Assembly (NCBI RefSeq): GCF_030295995.1
Contig: NZ_AP027365.1
Coordinates: 2,946,066 to 3,010,065, forward strand
Source: Thalassotalea hakodatensis
Lineage (GTDB): Bacteria; Pseudomonadota; Gammaproteobacteria; Enterobacterales; Alteromonadaceae
Length of the DNA stretch: 64,000 bases
Direction: 5' to 3'
Position 1 is the stretch's first letter, and every line of letters starts with the position of its first letter. The notes under the pieces are model-generated. The model did no database searches, had not been told where the DNA came from, and was given only the letters and a program-made list of their open reading frames with translations. Position numbers and translations under genes: made by a program. Below, in pieces: positions 26,389-37,180 of this stretch.

Positions 26389-29300
26389 ATGAATATTGCT
26401 AGGCTTGCTGTAAAGCGCCCAGTCACTATTACTATGCTAGTGTTGGCTGTAATGCTGTTCGGTATGGTAGGGTTTTCACGCTTAGTTGTGTCACTTTTAC
26501 CAGATCTTAGCTACCCCACACTGACAGTAAGAACAGAAAATGCTGGGGCTGCTCCTGCTGAGATTGAACAGCTGATATCAAAACCTATTGAAGAATCAGT
26601 TGGGGTCGTTAACGGCATTCGCAAATTACACTCTATTTCAAAGCCGGGACAATCTGATTTAATCATTGAATTCCAATGGGGAACCAATATGGATCTCGCC
26701 ATTATGGAACTCCGTGAAAAGCTCGATATGGTGGTGTTACCGGTAGAATTGAGAAAGCCGGTCATTTTACGGTTTAACCCCTCACTAGATCCTATTATAC
26801 GCCTAAGCATTTCTGGTAATGCCGATACACATGCGCAATTACGTTCACTAAGAACGTATGCCGAACAAGAACTAAAACGAGCCTTAGAACCCATTGATGG
26901 TGTAGCTGCTGTGCAATTAAGTGGTGGTCTTGAACAAGAAGTGCAAGTGCTGCTTGACCAACAACAAGCAATGATGCGTGGCATAACAGCAGAGACAATT
27001 AGCAATCGTATTAAAAGTGAAAACATTAATGTATCAGCAGGCCGAGTATTTGACGGTCAACAAGAGTTTCTAGCACGCACACTAAACCAATTCACAAATA
27101 TCGAAGAAATTGGCGACGTCATCATCAAACAAGAAGAAGGACAAACAGTCTATCTTAAAGATATTGCAAAGGTAATAGATGGTGTAAAAGACCGTCAAGA
27201 TATTACTCGTGTTAATGGCAATGAAGCAATTGAAATGGCATTGTATAAAGAAGGTGACGCCAACACTGTGGCAGTAGCCAAAAAGGTACAAGCCAAAATA
27301 CAACAGTTGCGAGAAAACTTACCTGAAAATACAGAGTTAAAACTCTTATCAAACCAAGCTGAATTTATTGAAAAAGCCATTGACGAGGTAAAGCAAACAG
27401 CCATTATCGGTGGTCTTTTGGCTATCCTAGTTCTCTACCTTTTCTTAGGTAAATTTACCCCTACCCTTATTATCGCGCTGGCTATTCCAATCTCAATTGT
27501 TGCCACATTTAATTTAATGTTTGCCAACGACATTAGCCTCAATATTATGTCGTTAGGTGGTATTGCCTTAGCCATTGGTTTACTCGTAGATAACGCCATT
27601 GTGGTATTAGAAAATATCTACCGTAAAAAAGAGCAAGGCCAAAATACAGAGCAAGCGGCCATTGAAGGTACAAACGAAGTGTCGGGCGCAGTGACCGCAT
27701 CTACATTAACAACACTCGCCGTTTTTGCTCCATTAGCTTTTGTTACCGGGTTTGCAGGTGAAATATTTAGTGACCAAGCTCTGACTGTCACATTTGCTTT
27801 ACTTGCATCGTTATTAGTCGCGTTAAGTTTTATACCAACCTTAGCTTCACGTCAGTTTTCTATTCCAGAAGAAAGACATATTGCAAATACTGAAAGCAGC
27901 CACGACAAAGTTAAAACTGGCGGTAAAAAATGGCTTGGCTATTTCTTATTGCCATTCACCTTCGTATTAGTGAAAATCCCCTGCTTTATTGGCCGTTGGT
28001 TACTCAGAATCGCTATGATGATAGCGAAAATACTCAGCTGGTGTGCAAATAAGGTTATGCGCCCTGCCTATCTCGCCTTTAATAGCGTTTATACCTTGTT
28101 TGCTAAAAGTTATGAAAAGATTCTGAAGTCCGCTATGCAGCAGCGTATGGTTGTTGTCGTTGTTTGTTTAATTTTTGCCATCGCTATGACAAGTTTACTG
28201 CCGAAGGTTGGCATGGAATTAATGCCTGAGGTGGCGCAAACCGAACTCACCTTAGAGTTAACCCTTCGTCAAGGTACGCCCATTGAAAAAACTGATCAGC
28301 AGTTAAACCTATTAGCGCGTTCTGTGGTAGATATGACAGGTGTCATTCACACTTATAGCATGTCAGGCACGGGCAGCTTAATGATGAGTAGCGCTACACG
28401 CGGTGGTTCACATTGGGGACAACTCGTTGTTAAAACACGAACGCCTGAACAATTGACCGCAGTTCAAGAACAATTAAGAACCCAACTAGCTGCAATGGCA
28501 AACACCAACGCAGAATTTACCCAAAGTAAAATGTTTGAGCAAGAGCGCCCACTGGTTGTCGTACTAAGTGGCTATCAATTAAATGAACTTAAATATTTCT
28601 CAGATAAATTACTAGCGACGTTGCAGCAACAAAATCGCTTTGCCGACGTCACTACAACGCTACGTGAAGGACAGCCTGAATTAAAAATTGAGTTTGATCA
28701 TCAAAGACTCAGCCGCCTAGGATTAACAGCAGCTGGCATTACAGATATATTAGCAACCAAAATTGGTGGTGATGTTGCAAGCAAATATAACCTAGATGAT
28801 CGTCAAGTAGATATCATGGTGCAAGTTGAACGCAATGCACGCAATTCTGTCAATGCAATACGAGATATGATCGTTCATGGTCAAGATGGCCAAAGTGTCC
28901 CCTTATCTTCGGTAGCAAGAGTAACCGAGTCAATTGGACCAAATGAAATAAACCGCCTTGACCAAGCGCGAGTGGCTATTATTACAGCCTCTGTAAACCA
29001 TGGCGATTTATCTACAGCAGCACAAGTTGTGCGTAGCGAAGTCGCTGCTTTAGGTTTACCTGAGCATATTTACAGCCAAGTAATTGGCCAAAACCAACAA
29101 ATGGAAGAAGCTTATTCTTCGTTGATAATGGCATTACTACTTGCTGTATTCTTAGTGTATTTGGTAATGGCGTCTCAATTTGAATCATTGTTAAATCCAT
29201 TCATTATCTTAATCAGTGTGCCACTGGCTGTGCTAGGTGCGATATTCGGATTATTTATTACCGGTACTAATTTAAGTGTTATTACCTTCATTGGTCTGAT

Positions 29301-29649
29301 CATGCTTAGTGGCATTGTCGTTAATAATGCCATCGTGTTAATTGACCGTATTAATCAACTACGTTCAAAAGAAATGGCAATGTTCGACGCGATATTTGCC
29401 GCTGCAACTTCGCGATTACGACCGATAATAATGACAACCATGACGACTGTTTTAGGTTTATTACCCATGGCAATGGCAACAGATGAAGGTGCAGAATTAC
29501 GAGCCCCACTCGCAATTACTGTTATGAGCGGCTTGTTGATAGCCACGTTTTTAACACTGGTGTTGATCCCTGTGTTGTATAGCCTGTTTAATCGAGAAAA
29601 AATGGCTAACACCGTTAGCGTTAACAAGGCTGAACATGAAGCAAGGTAA
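26389..29649 (+). CDS. RND (AcrB/MdtB-type) efflux permease 1
   Basis: The 1086-aa inner membrane proton-driven pump shows the RND hallmarks: N-terminal RLAVKRPVTITMLVLAVMLFG as TM1 (in part), TM4 region GIALAIGLLVDNAIVVLENI, and the mirrored second half with GIVVNNAIVLIDRINQLR and RLRPIIMTT. Between residues about 500 and 575 there is an unusual hydrophobic insertion (WLGYFLLPFTFVLVKIP, RWLLRIAMMIAKILSW) before the second-half TM1. The stop codon overlaps the next permease by 14 bp. Two consecutive RND genes often form a hetero-trimeric pump (MdtBC-like). Confidence 0.92.
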   Translation: MNIARLAVKRPVTITMLVLAVMLFGMVGFSRLVVSLLPDLSYPTLTVRTENAGAAPAEIEQLISKPIEESVGVVNGIRKLHSISKPGQSDLIIEFQWGTNMDLAIMELREKLDMVVLPVELRKPVILRFNPSLDPIIRLSISGNADTHAQLRSLRTYAEQELKRALEPIDGVAAVQLSGGLEQEVQVLLDQQQAMMRGITAETISNRIKSENINVSAGRVFDGQQEFLARTLNQFTNIEEIGDVIIKQEEGQTVYLKDIAKVIDGVKDRQDITRVNGNEAIEMALYKEGDANTVAVAKKVQAKIQQLRENLPENTELKLLSNQAEFIEKAIDEVKQTAIIGGLLAILVLYLFLGKFTPTLIIALAIPISIVATFNLMFANDISLNIMSLGGIALAIGLLVDNAIVVLENIYRKKEQGQNTEQAAIEGTNEVSGAVTASTLTTLAVFAPLAFVTGFAGEIFSDQALTVTFALLASLLVALSFIPTLASRQFSIPEERHIANTESSHDKVKTGGKKWLGYFLLPFTFVLVKIPCFIGRWLLRIAMMIAKILSWCANKVMRPAYLAFNSVYTLFAKSYEKILKSAMQQRMVVVVVCLIFAIAMTSLLPKVGMELMPEVAQTELTLELTLRQGTPIEKTDQQLNLLARSVVDMTGVIHTYSMSGTGSLMMSSATRGGSHWGQLVVKTRTPEQLTAVQEQLRTQLAAMANTNAEFTQSKMFEQERPLVVVLSGYQLNELKYFSDKLLATLQQQNRFADVTTTLREGQPELKIEFDHQRLSRLGLTAAGITDILATKIGGDVASKYNLDDRQVDIMVQVERNARNSVNAIRDMIVHGQDGQSVPLSSVARVTESIGPNEINRLDQARVAIITASVNHGDLSTAAQVVRSEVAALGLPEHIYSQVIGQNQQMEEAYSSLIMALLLAVFLVYLVMASQFESLLNPFIILISVPLAVLGAIFGLFITGTNLSVITFIGLIMLSGIVVNNAIVLIDRINQLRSKEMAMFDAIFAAATSRLRPIIMTTMTTVLGLLPMAMATDEGAELRAPLAITVMSGLLIATFLTLVLIPVLYSLFNREKMANTVSVNKAEHEAR

Positions 29650-32600
29650 ACTTAAAAAAAATTTAACCGCTCTGGCGCTAAAGCGGCCAGTGACCTGCTT
29701 TATGCTAATGGTTTCTATGTTTGTTGCTGGCCTTATTAGCAGCAAACTTATTCCGCTTGATAGCTGGCCCGCCGTTAATGCACCACAAGTTAACGTACAA
29801 ATATCTTATCCTGGCTCTACGCCAGAAGAAATTGAACGTTTAATTACCAAACCTTTAGAAGAAGCGATGTCAACGATGAATGGCATAAATACCATTCGTT
29901 CTCGCACCACCGCTAGTTGGGCAAATTTGTCGCTTCAAATGAAGTTTACTACTGATCTAAACAGCGCAATATTAGAAGCGAGAGAAAAGGTCGATATGGT
30001 AAGGCACTTATTACCTGAAGACCTAGAGCGTATTAACGTAAGAAAGTTTTCAACGCAAGATATGCCAGTGGTAGAACTCACTTTGCTGAGTGAGAAATCA
30101 CTCACGCATGATTACGAGTTATTAGAAAATCAACTCAAAACACCGTTAGAGCGCATTTCAGGTGTTGGCCGTGTGGAATTATACTTACAACAACCACGCA
30201 TTTGGATCCAACTTGATCCTGATAAGCTAGCGATGAACCGTGTCGATATTCAAGCCGTGACACAGGTATTGCGTGATGCAAACTTTTTAAAGTCTGTCGG
30301 TGAAGTTCACACCAGCGATTATCGTTATACTGTTACTCCACAAGGCCAATACCGCAATATTGAAGATATTCGTGCACAACGAATAAACGAGCGTATTCGA
30401 TTATCAGATATTGCGAGTGTTGAATACGCGCTAACCGAGCGCGAGTGGCAGCGCCGTGTAAATGGTGTACCTGCTGTTGGATTAGATATCTTCCGAGAAT
30501 CTGATGCTAATGTGGTAGAAATATCAAATAAAATTAAAGCGGTGCTTGATGATGCAATGCAAAACCCGCGATTACAACATATTACCCTTAACTATGATCG
30601 CGATGACGGCAACAGCGTTGAAGTATCTATTGCTTCTTTATTAAAAGCAGGCGCAATAGGCGCTATCTTGTCATTTTTGGTGTTATGGTTCTTTTTACGT
30701 AATTTAAAACTCACCAGTGTTGTTGTTTTAGCCGTGCCTGTATCGCTCAGTATTTCACTGGCGGTTATTTATTTTATGGGCTTTAGCTTAAATATGTTAA
30801 CCCTAATAGGCCTTATTATAGCCATAGGTCTACTGATAGATAACTCAGTAGTGGTTTGTGAAAGTATTTTACAACAACGCGCACAGGGTGACCAAGGCGC
30901 ATCAGCGGTGATAGAAGGTGTTGATAAAGTCAGTACCGCTATTTTAAGCGCCACGTTAACTACCGTGGTTATTTTTTTACCCTTGCAAATGGGCGATAGC
31001 AACTTTTTAACGATAATGCTCCAACAAATAGCAGTATCGATTTGTGTTCCTTTATTAGTGTCATTAATAGTCGCCAAAACATTAATTCCCCTTTGTATGT
31101 ATCGCGTGCTACCCAACAATGCTAGCGACAACGAATCTGGCTCAGACACAGCACAACAAAAATACCGTGCGTTTTTACGTTGGGGATTAACACACCCTAA
31201 ACGTGTAGGTGCATTTTTCTTAATCATGTTCCTTAGTGTTATGGCAGCTAAGAGTATTGTTGATAAAAGTTCTAGTGACGCACAGTCAGAAAAAAGACTG
31301 CGAATATTTTATGAATTTACGGGCGAGCCGGATTTAGAAAAAAAACTTGATTACCTTAAACAAGTTGAATCTTACTTATTAACGCATAAACAATCACTCG
31401 GCATACACAAGCTTTATTCAGGTGTTTTTAGTCGTGGTGCTTGGTCACATATCAGGTTTGTAGAAAACTTACCTCGCCCTATTAATGACATAAAAAATGA
31501 TATTAAAAATAACTTTCCGTTGTCGGCTTATGCAAAAGCCTCATTGCAAAGAGCTGAAGGCTCTCGCACCGCGGTAAGTGTTTATTTACATGGACGTTCA
31601 ACCGCAAAACTAAATGACATAGCAACACAATTGATCCCCGTTATCGAGGCTCATCCACACTTTTCAGACGTAAAAGATAGTGCTGAGGGTCAAGTATACG
31701 AAATGCAACTTATCGTTAATCGTCAACGTGCAATGCAATTGGGGGTTTCAACACAAGACGTTGCGTTTAATATTGGTAATGCAGTTCGAGGCATCAATCT
31801 TAAAACCATGCGCACTATAGACAAAGGTGAAGTACAAATTGTTGCGGGTTACTTTGAAAAAGATGCTATTCCAATGGAAGATTTTAAACGCTTACCAGTA
31901 ATGGAATCAAACGGAGCCGTATTAACGTTGCAACAATTAGTGGATATTGAAACGCGTCCTGCGCCACGCACTATTTCTCGCATGGATCGTCAAACTCAAC
32001 TATCAATAGAAATGAATATTGAAGACGTTAGCCACAAAGAGGCCGCAGAATCATTAACTGAAATGATGAGCGCTATTACCCTACCTAAAGGCTATTCTTG
32101 GGGGCTTGGACCAAAGTTTGCTGAACAAGATGAGTCAGTGAAAGATATGGTATTTAATATGATCATCGCACTCTGTTTGATTTTTATGATCATGGCCGCT
32201 TTATTCGAATCACTATTATTACCAATCGCCATTTTAAGCTCCATCGGTTTGGGGTTTGTTGGCGTATATTGGACCTTTGCTATATTAGGTATAGGCCTTG
32301 GTGAAACAGGCTTACTCGGCATGCTAGTGCTTATGGGTATAGTGGTCAACAACGGTATTGTACTTATTGACCAGATTAACCGCTATAAAGGCACTGCTGA
32401 GCACTTGCAACAAGCGATTATTGACGCCTGCTCAACCCGTTTAAGACCGATTTTGATGACAGTTGCTACAACGGTGATTGGTATGCTGCCTGTACTTTTT
32501 GATAGTAACTCGGCAGATTCAGGTGTATTAGATTATAAGCCTATGGCCATTGCTATTATTGGCGGCTTAATTTTTTCAACAATCACCAGCTTAGCCTTTG

Positions 32601-32704
32601 TTCCCTATTGCTATTACATCCTTTATCGTCTTGGCCACGGAGCAAGTAATAAAGTAGCCAGAGCGAGAGCATACGCCAATCAAAAACTGGCTAAGATCAA
32701 TTAA
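29636..32704 (+). CDS. RND efflux permease 2
   Basis: The 1022-aa RND permease is coupled to the previous one by a 14-bp overlap. It keeps TM1 (ALKRPVTCFMLMVSMFVAG), the TM4 motif LIGLIIAIGLLIDNSVVVCES and second-half GIVVNNGIVLIDQINRYKG with STRLRPILMT. In TM4 the usual double Asp is a single Asp in both pumps, as in many MdtBC/NolG-type members. The pair plus adaptor probably exports hydrophobic compounds; the substrates are unknown. No regulator gene is adjacent. Confidence 0.92.
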   Translation: MKQGKLKKNLTALALKRPVTCFMLMVSMFVAGLISSKLIPLDSWPAVNAPQVNVQISYPGSTPEEIERLITKPLEEAMSTMNGINTIRSRTTASWANLSLQMKFTTDLNSAILEAREKVDMVRHLLPEDLERINVRKFSTQDMPVVELTLLSEKSLTHDYELLENQLKTPLERISGVGRVELYLQQPRIWIQLDPDKLAMNRVDIQAVTQVLRDANFLKSVGEVHTSDYRYTVTPQGQYRNIEDIRAQRINERIRLSDIASVEYALTEREWQRRVNGVPAVGLDIFRESDANVVEISNKIKAVLDDAMQNPRLQHITLNYDRDDGNSVEVSIASLLKAGAIGAILSFLVLWFFLRNLKLTSVVVLAVPVSLSISLAVIYFMGFSLNMLTLIGLIIAIGLLIDNSVVVCESILQQRAQGDQGASAVIEGVDKVSTAILSATLTTVVIFLPLQMGDSNFLTIMLQQIAVSICVPLLVSLIVAKTLIPLCMYRVLPNNASDNESGSDTAQQKYRAFLRWGLTHPKRVGAFFLIMFLSVMAAKSIVDKSSSDAQSEKRLRIFYEFTGEPDLEKKLDYLKQVESYLLTHKQSLGIHKLYSGVFSRGAWSHIRFVENLPRPINDIKNDIKNNFPLSAYAKASLQRAEGSRTAVSVYLHGRSTAKLNDIATQLIPVIEAHPHFSDVKDSAEGQVYEMQLIVNRQRAMQLGVSTQDVAFNIGNAVRGINLKTMRTIDKGEVQIVAGYFEKDAIPMEDFKRLPVMESNGAVLTLQQLVDIETRPAPRTISRMDRQTQLSIEMNIEDVSHKEAAESLTEMMSAITLPKGYSWGLGPKFAEQDESVKDMVFNMIIALCLIFMIMAALFESLLLPIAILSSIGLGFVGVYWTFAILGIGLGETGLLGMLVLMGIVVNNGIVLIDQINRYKGTAEHLQQAIIDACSTRLRPILMTVATTVIGMLPVLFDSNSADSGVLDYKPMAIAIIGGLIFSTITSLAFVPYCYYILYRLGHGASNKVARARAYANQKLAKIN

Positions 32705-32753
32705 GTGTTATAAGAAAAGTCACTATACTAAACTTAGCACTAGTTCGATTTTA

Positions 32754-32803
32754 GCCATTAAAGTTTGTTTAAAAGTATTTTCACCGTTTCCAGGTTTAAT
32801 GGC
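32754..32803. repeat. Inverted repeat between convergent RND and ABC-M1 genes
   Basis: Perfect 9-bp arms GCCATTAAA (32754-32762) and TTTAATGGC (32795-32803) flank a 32-nt loop. The right arm ends next to the stop codon of the ABC-M1 gene. It could act in transcript 3'-end formation for either gene; there is no T-tract. Confidence 0.35.
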
Positions 32804-35800
32804 TCAATCTGTTAAACCCGGTGTTGAAAATAACGCTTCCACATATTCTGGCGAAGCACTTTTTTTTGCAAATCGTTTTACAAGCTCTGTCAACGTGGCC
32901 TTCATATCATGCTGATGTTCAATAATAAACGCTTTTAACACTTGATGATATTGCTCTTCACCAAGATGCTGTTTAAGTTGCTGAAAGACTACTGGCCCTT
33001 TACCATATGTAAGATAAGCTTGCCCTTGAGCATCTAATAACGATGGTTCGTCATCATTTGCAAACGCACGACCACTTTGATAGCGACGTAAATTGAAGGC
33101 CATCAAGCTTTGTTTCATTTTTTCGCCATACATCAAGCCTAATACATCAGCCTCAATTGATTTGGTTATTGATTCGGTAAGCACTTTTTCACCTTTGGTA
33201 ATTTTAGGCACGAGTTTTTCACCAAACCACTGATGAGCGACTTCATGTATCGTATTTCTAGCAACGTTATTTATTGCTGCATTATCTTGATAATCCTGCA
33301 AAAAGAGTCGCTCATTTAACGCAACAATGCCAGCTGATGCTTTCCCTCCAAAAGGATGATAAATAGGAACTTCGATTAATCGTAATGAAGAATAAGGGTA
33401 ATCACCGAAATGTTGTCGCATATAGGCTAAGGTAAATTGTGTTGCATGAGCGATTTCCTCAATATTACGTTGATGCTGAGGATGAAAATACAGCGTAACT
33501 GGAGTACCGCTAGCATCAAAATGATGCGCTTGATACTCAGCAGAAAAATAACCTACTATTGGATAAATCGGTTTATCTATTTGATATTGAAAGTAAGTAC
33601 GTTTGCCTTGACGCCAGTGTTTAAGTAATTTACCTGAAGTAAACGCCGTTTGTGTATGAACAGTCGAAAGTGTCGCGCTAAGCTTGCGTTTTTTTGTCAT
33701 CAAACGCAGATCATGTTGATGCTTTTCAGCTTTCGGTTGGAGATTATATTGCTCGCGAGTAAAATTATCGCTAATTTCTAGCATAGGAGCATAACCTAAT
33801 AACGGTTCAAAATTTCCCTGATGCAAATAAACACCATTGTCTACAATACCAGGATTAATTGCGAAAGGTTGTGATTGCATTGTTAAGGTATAGCTTAATT
33901 CGCGATGCTCGTTTGGTTGCATAGGTTGAGTGAGCTCAAATACATAAACTTCTCCAAGTATACTTGTCTGTTGCTTTTGTAAGACAGCCCCTTCGATGGT
34001 AATTTTATTAAGGGGTTGCTTGCTAGAAATAAGCACCTGCTCAATGGCTCGATCAAAGTAGTTGGTGATCTTGTTTATGGAAGCAATATGAATACGTTCT
34101 TTGTTGGGATAAATATCCACTGTCATGTCAGTTTGGCTAAACTCAGGGTGTGGCATGTTGGCAAAAATCTGATAATTTTTCTCATAATCAGCCTTTGCCG
34201 CCAATAAATGCTTTTCACTATTTTGATGCGCATAGATAGGCATTTGAACAGCAAGCCATACCCCTATCAAGATAAACACGCTAAATGAGACTATCCCCCC
34301 TTTAAAAGTGATAATTGAAACGGAAGATAATCGATCACGCGTTAACCACCATCGCTGGCTTAGTAGCGCAGCAAAAATGGCAAACATCCCCCAATAAAGT
34401 GCCAAATAATTAAATAGCATTTCTTTGCCAGCAAAGCCAGCTATTGCTGAGTAACCACGCGTGAGATTCGGAAATTGATTTAGTTGTGCCAATGGAGAAT
34501 GTACTCCCATTGACGCCAAAAACTGGCTGATAAAAACTAATATTAACGCACTGACTAGCATAGCCAGATATTTATTAGCTGAACTAGCATTCGCCACAAA
34601 GCTCTGCACCAAAAATAACAATATAGTTTGGTAAATGATAGGTGTTAGAGAGTAATAGCTTGTTAAAGCATACAATGAAAGCTCAATGTTAGAGTCGGTA
34701 AAAAACTGTTGATAGACAAGGCAAGAGCCTAGCATTAACACCAGCATGATAATGGGGAGCAACAACACGCTGGTAAGCTTGGCAACGTAGCTAGCAGTAC
34801 TTGACAATGGCGTTGTCATTAACAGTCCACTCACTTTATGATCGCGCTCTATCCATAATACTTCGGCAATGACAAACACCAAGATTACTAAAGAAAAAAT
34901 ATTAAATGCTTCACCTGCTTGACCAATTAATTCAGCACTAGTCGTGTATTTACCCGAAAACTCTCCGCTATTAAACACGCCTGCCACCATCAAAATGCCA
35001 ATAATGCTCATACACCACCATATTATTAACAAAATACGTACAGGCCAATTCGCAAGTAATTGTTCGCAATAAAATCTGACTTGTTGGGTAAATGAGTTAA
35101 TCCAAAAGTGTTGAAAGCTTGGCTCGCAGATAACTTTTGATGTTTTAACGACTATTTGCTTATCGTCCTTAACAACAGGTTTAACTGGCAATATTAGTGA
35201 TAAATAGTTTGGTGTAGTGGTTACGCTATGCCATAACCAACCAAAAATACTTATTGCCAATGCTATAACCCATAAACGGTTTATTAACATATAACCATCG
35301 AGCTGAATCGTTAGTTGATTCTTTTCAGCTGGTGTCCAAAACTGTGTCTGTTCAAAAAAGCTACTACTAGCGAATGGGTCTAATATCGCTAATACCTTCG
35401 TCCAACCACTTATTGATAAAGCAGATTCACCAGTAATAGGCGCATTAATAATAATCAACGCAAGCCAAGCAAACATCACTAATACGACACTTAACGCATA
35501 ACTGACCTTTGCGCTCTTCCAAAAAGTAGTAACGGCGATCAATATACTAGTAACCAGTAACGTATTCGGAACTACAACCAACAGCCAAGGCCATAGAAAA
35601 TCAAACACATTTAAAGGTAGTTGCGATGATGGGTCACCTGAGTTGATCATTAAGCTAAAAGCCATCCCAACCATCAACAATAAACTTAACATTAACATGA
35701 AACTGAGAATCACCAACCAGCGACTAAGTAATACTTTATTACTCGATAATGTTGCTGTAATACCTTCAAATTTATATTCTCTATCTTTAAGCAAAGTGTT

Positions 35801-36016
35801 AATGCTAAATAATGCAGCAGTGAAAGGTAAACAAATTGAAGTTAATGTTAAAAAGTAGCTAATACGGTAAGGTGAATTAAGGGCAATTAAGTTCATACCC
35901 TCACCTATTTGCTGAATGTTAATCAAAATGCCGTAAACAAATGCCAACATAGCTAACACCAGTACTGATCTTTGCTTGTATGCTATATAGCTTTCAAAAA
36001 ACAATAATTGTTTCAT
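32804..36016 (-). CDS. ABC transporter permease fused to M1-family metallopeptidase
   Basis: Residues about 1-590 contain roughly twelve membrane segments in two ABC-2-type permease sets (first near 15-260, second near 320-590). From about 620 to 1070 there is an extracytoplasmic M1 gluzincin domain. The zinc motif HEVAHQWFG is near residue 923, with the distal Glu in VLTES 20 residues after it, and LTYGKGPVVF carries the M1 catalytic-type Tyr. The usual GAMEN exopeptidase motif is replaced by GKASAG. The ATPase is encoded 12 bp upstream in the same operon. The architecture is known in Bacteroidetes and Alteromonadales; the physiological substrate is unknown to me. Confidence 0.87.
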   Translation of the reverse strand: MKQLLFFESYIAYKQRSVLVLAMLAFVYGILINIQQIGEGMNLIALNSPYRISYFLTLTSICLPFTAALFSINTLLKDREYKFEGITATLSSNKVLLSRWLVILSFMLMLSLLLMVGMAFSLMINSGDPSSQLPLNVFDFLWPWLLVVVPNTLLVTSILIAVTTFWKSAKVSYALSVVLVMFAWLALIIINAPITGESALSISGWTKVLAILDPFASSSFFEQTQFWTPAEKNQLTIQLDGYMLINRLWVIALAISIFGWLWHSVTTTPNYLSLILPVKPVVKDDKQIVVKTSKVICEPSFQHFWINSFTQQVRFYCEQLLANWPVRILLIIWWCMSIIGILMVAGVFNSGEFSGKYTTSAELIGQAGEAFNIFSLVILVFVIAEVLWIERDHKVSGLLMTTPLSSTASYVAKLTSVLLLPIIMLVLMLGSCLVYQQFFTDSNIELSLYALTSYYSLTPIIYQTILLFLVQSFVANASSANKYLAMLVSALILVFISQFLASMGVHSPLAQLNQFPNLTRGYSAIAGFAGKEMLFNYLALYWGMFAIFAALLSQRWWLTRDRLSSVSIITFKGGIVSFSVFILIGVWLAVQMPIYAHQNSEKHLLAAKADYEKNYQIFANMPHPEFSQTDMTVDIYPNKERIHIASINKITNYFDRAIEQVLISSKQPLNKITIEGAVLQKQQTSILGEVYVFELTQPMQPNEHRELSYTLTMQSQPFAINPGIVDNGVYLHQGNFEPLLGYAPMLEISDNFTREQYNLQPKAEKHQHDLRLMTKKRKLSATLSTVHTQTAFTSGKLLKHWRQGKRTYFQYQIDKPIYPIVGYFSAEYQAHHFDASGTPVTLYFHPQHQRNIEEIAHATQFTLAYMRQHFGDYPYSSLRLIEVPIYHPFGGKASAGIVALNERLFLQDYQDNAAINNVARNTIHEVAHQWFGEKLVPKITKGEKVLTESITKSIEADVLGLMYGEKMKQSLMAFNLRRYQSGRAFANDDEPSLLDAQGQAYLTYGKGPVVFQQLKQHLGEEQYHQVLKAFIIEHQHDMKATLTELVKRFAKKSASPEYVEALFSTPGLTD

Positions 36017-36028
36017 CGTTCGAATTCC

Positions 36029-36913
36029 TTAAACTGCTTGCTTTAACAAGTGAAAATAACCATCTTGTAGATCGGGAGTTGCTTTCGAAAAATTGGCGAC
36101 TGGACACTGCTTAGCAACCAATCGAACCTGACAACGACCTCCAATAAAGCGTGTTGATAGAACGTGAAAGTCATTGCGAAATTGCGCAGCATTTTCACTG
36201 CTCATTTCGGCTTGCCACAAGCGATTGGATAACGGGTTAATCAGCGCTTGCGGCGAACCAATAAAGCGTAGCTGGCCATTATCTAGTACCGCCATGTCAC
36301 GACAAAGGTTTTGAATATCTTCAACAATATGAGTTGAAAAAATGACAATCATCGCATCAGACAGCTCACACAATAGGTTATGAAGACTATGGCATTCTTG
36401 TGGATCAAGCCCCGCAGTAGGTTCATCAACGATAAGAATATTGGGGTTAGCTAATAAGGCTTGAGCAATACCAAAGCGCTGACGCATACCTCCGGAATAT
36501 TCTTCCACAGCCTGTTTGCGATGATTGGTTAAGTTGGTGCGCTCTAATAAGTAATCAATTTGTTTTTGACGTGTTTTTTTATCTGTTACTCCTTTGAGTT
36601 GACCGAGGTAATGCAACAGTACCTCTGCTGACACCTTTGGATAAACACCAAACTCTTGTGGTAAATAACCTAACACCTTGCGAATTCGATTAGGTTCAAG
36701 ACTAATATCATAACCATTAAACACTATCTTTCCGCTATCAATTGGCTGTAAGGTGGCAATGCTGCGCATCAAAGTAGACTTTCCAGCGCCATTTGGTCCT
36801 AATAAACCAAACATACCGTTAGTTATTTCCATGGTAATTTTATTTAACGCCTTACCTTTGCCAGCGTAAGATTTATCCACTTGCTGAATGCTGAGAGAGT
36901 TTTCTTGGGCCAT
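36029..36913 (-). CDS. ABC transporter ATP-binding protein
   Basis: The 294-aa nucleotide-binding subunit has Walker A GPNGAGKST (about 38-46), Q-loop LPQEFG, signature YSGGMRQR, Walker B ILIVDEPTAGLDP and the H-loop His in FSTHIV. The C-terminal domain (about 225-294) resembles the ABC-2/bacitracin-type exporters. It is the first gene of the two-gene operon with the permease-M1 fusion and is divergent from a LytS-type kinase gene, suggesting regulation by that pair. Confidence 0.92.
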   Translation of the reverse strand: MAQENSLSIQQVDKSYAGKGKALNKITMEITNGMFGLLGPNGAGKSTLMRSIATLQPIDSGKIVFNGYDISLEPNRIRKVLGYLPQEFGVYPKVSAEVLLHYLGQLKGVTDKKTRQKQIDYLLERTNLTNHRKQAVEEYSGGMRQRFGIAQALLANPNILIVDEPTAGLDPQECHSLHNLLCELSDAMIVIFSTHIVEDIQNLCRDMAVLDNGQLRFIGSPQALINPLSNRLWQAEMSSENAAQFRNDFHVLSTRFIGGRCQVRLVAKQCPVANFSKATPDLQDGYFHLLKQAV

Positions 36914-37180
36914 TTTATGTTAGCTACAATTGAAAAAAGATGGTTTCGATTGTGTGTTGAGGAAAAAATAAAGGCTATCTTTAGCTAAAAAATATGACCA
37001 AGTTGTCATTTGTTAGGATAAACAAATAATAATGCACGTTATTGTGTTATACCCTGCATTTTTATGAGTTGCTCAGCTAAAAATAAGCGTTCATCAATAA
37101 AAACCAACGAAAATGGAAAATTCCCCCTAAAGCGTGTAGTGTCAATCAATACTTTTATCTAATTACCGGAGTATTTCTGG

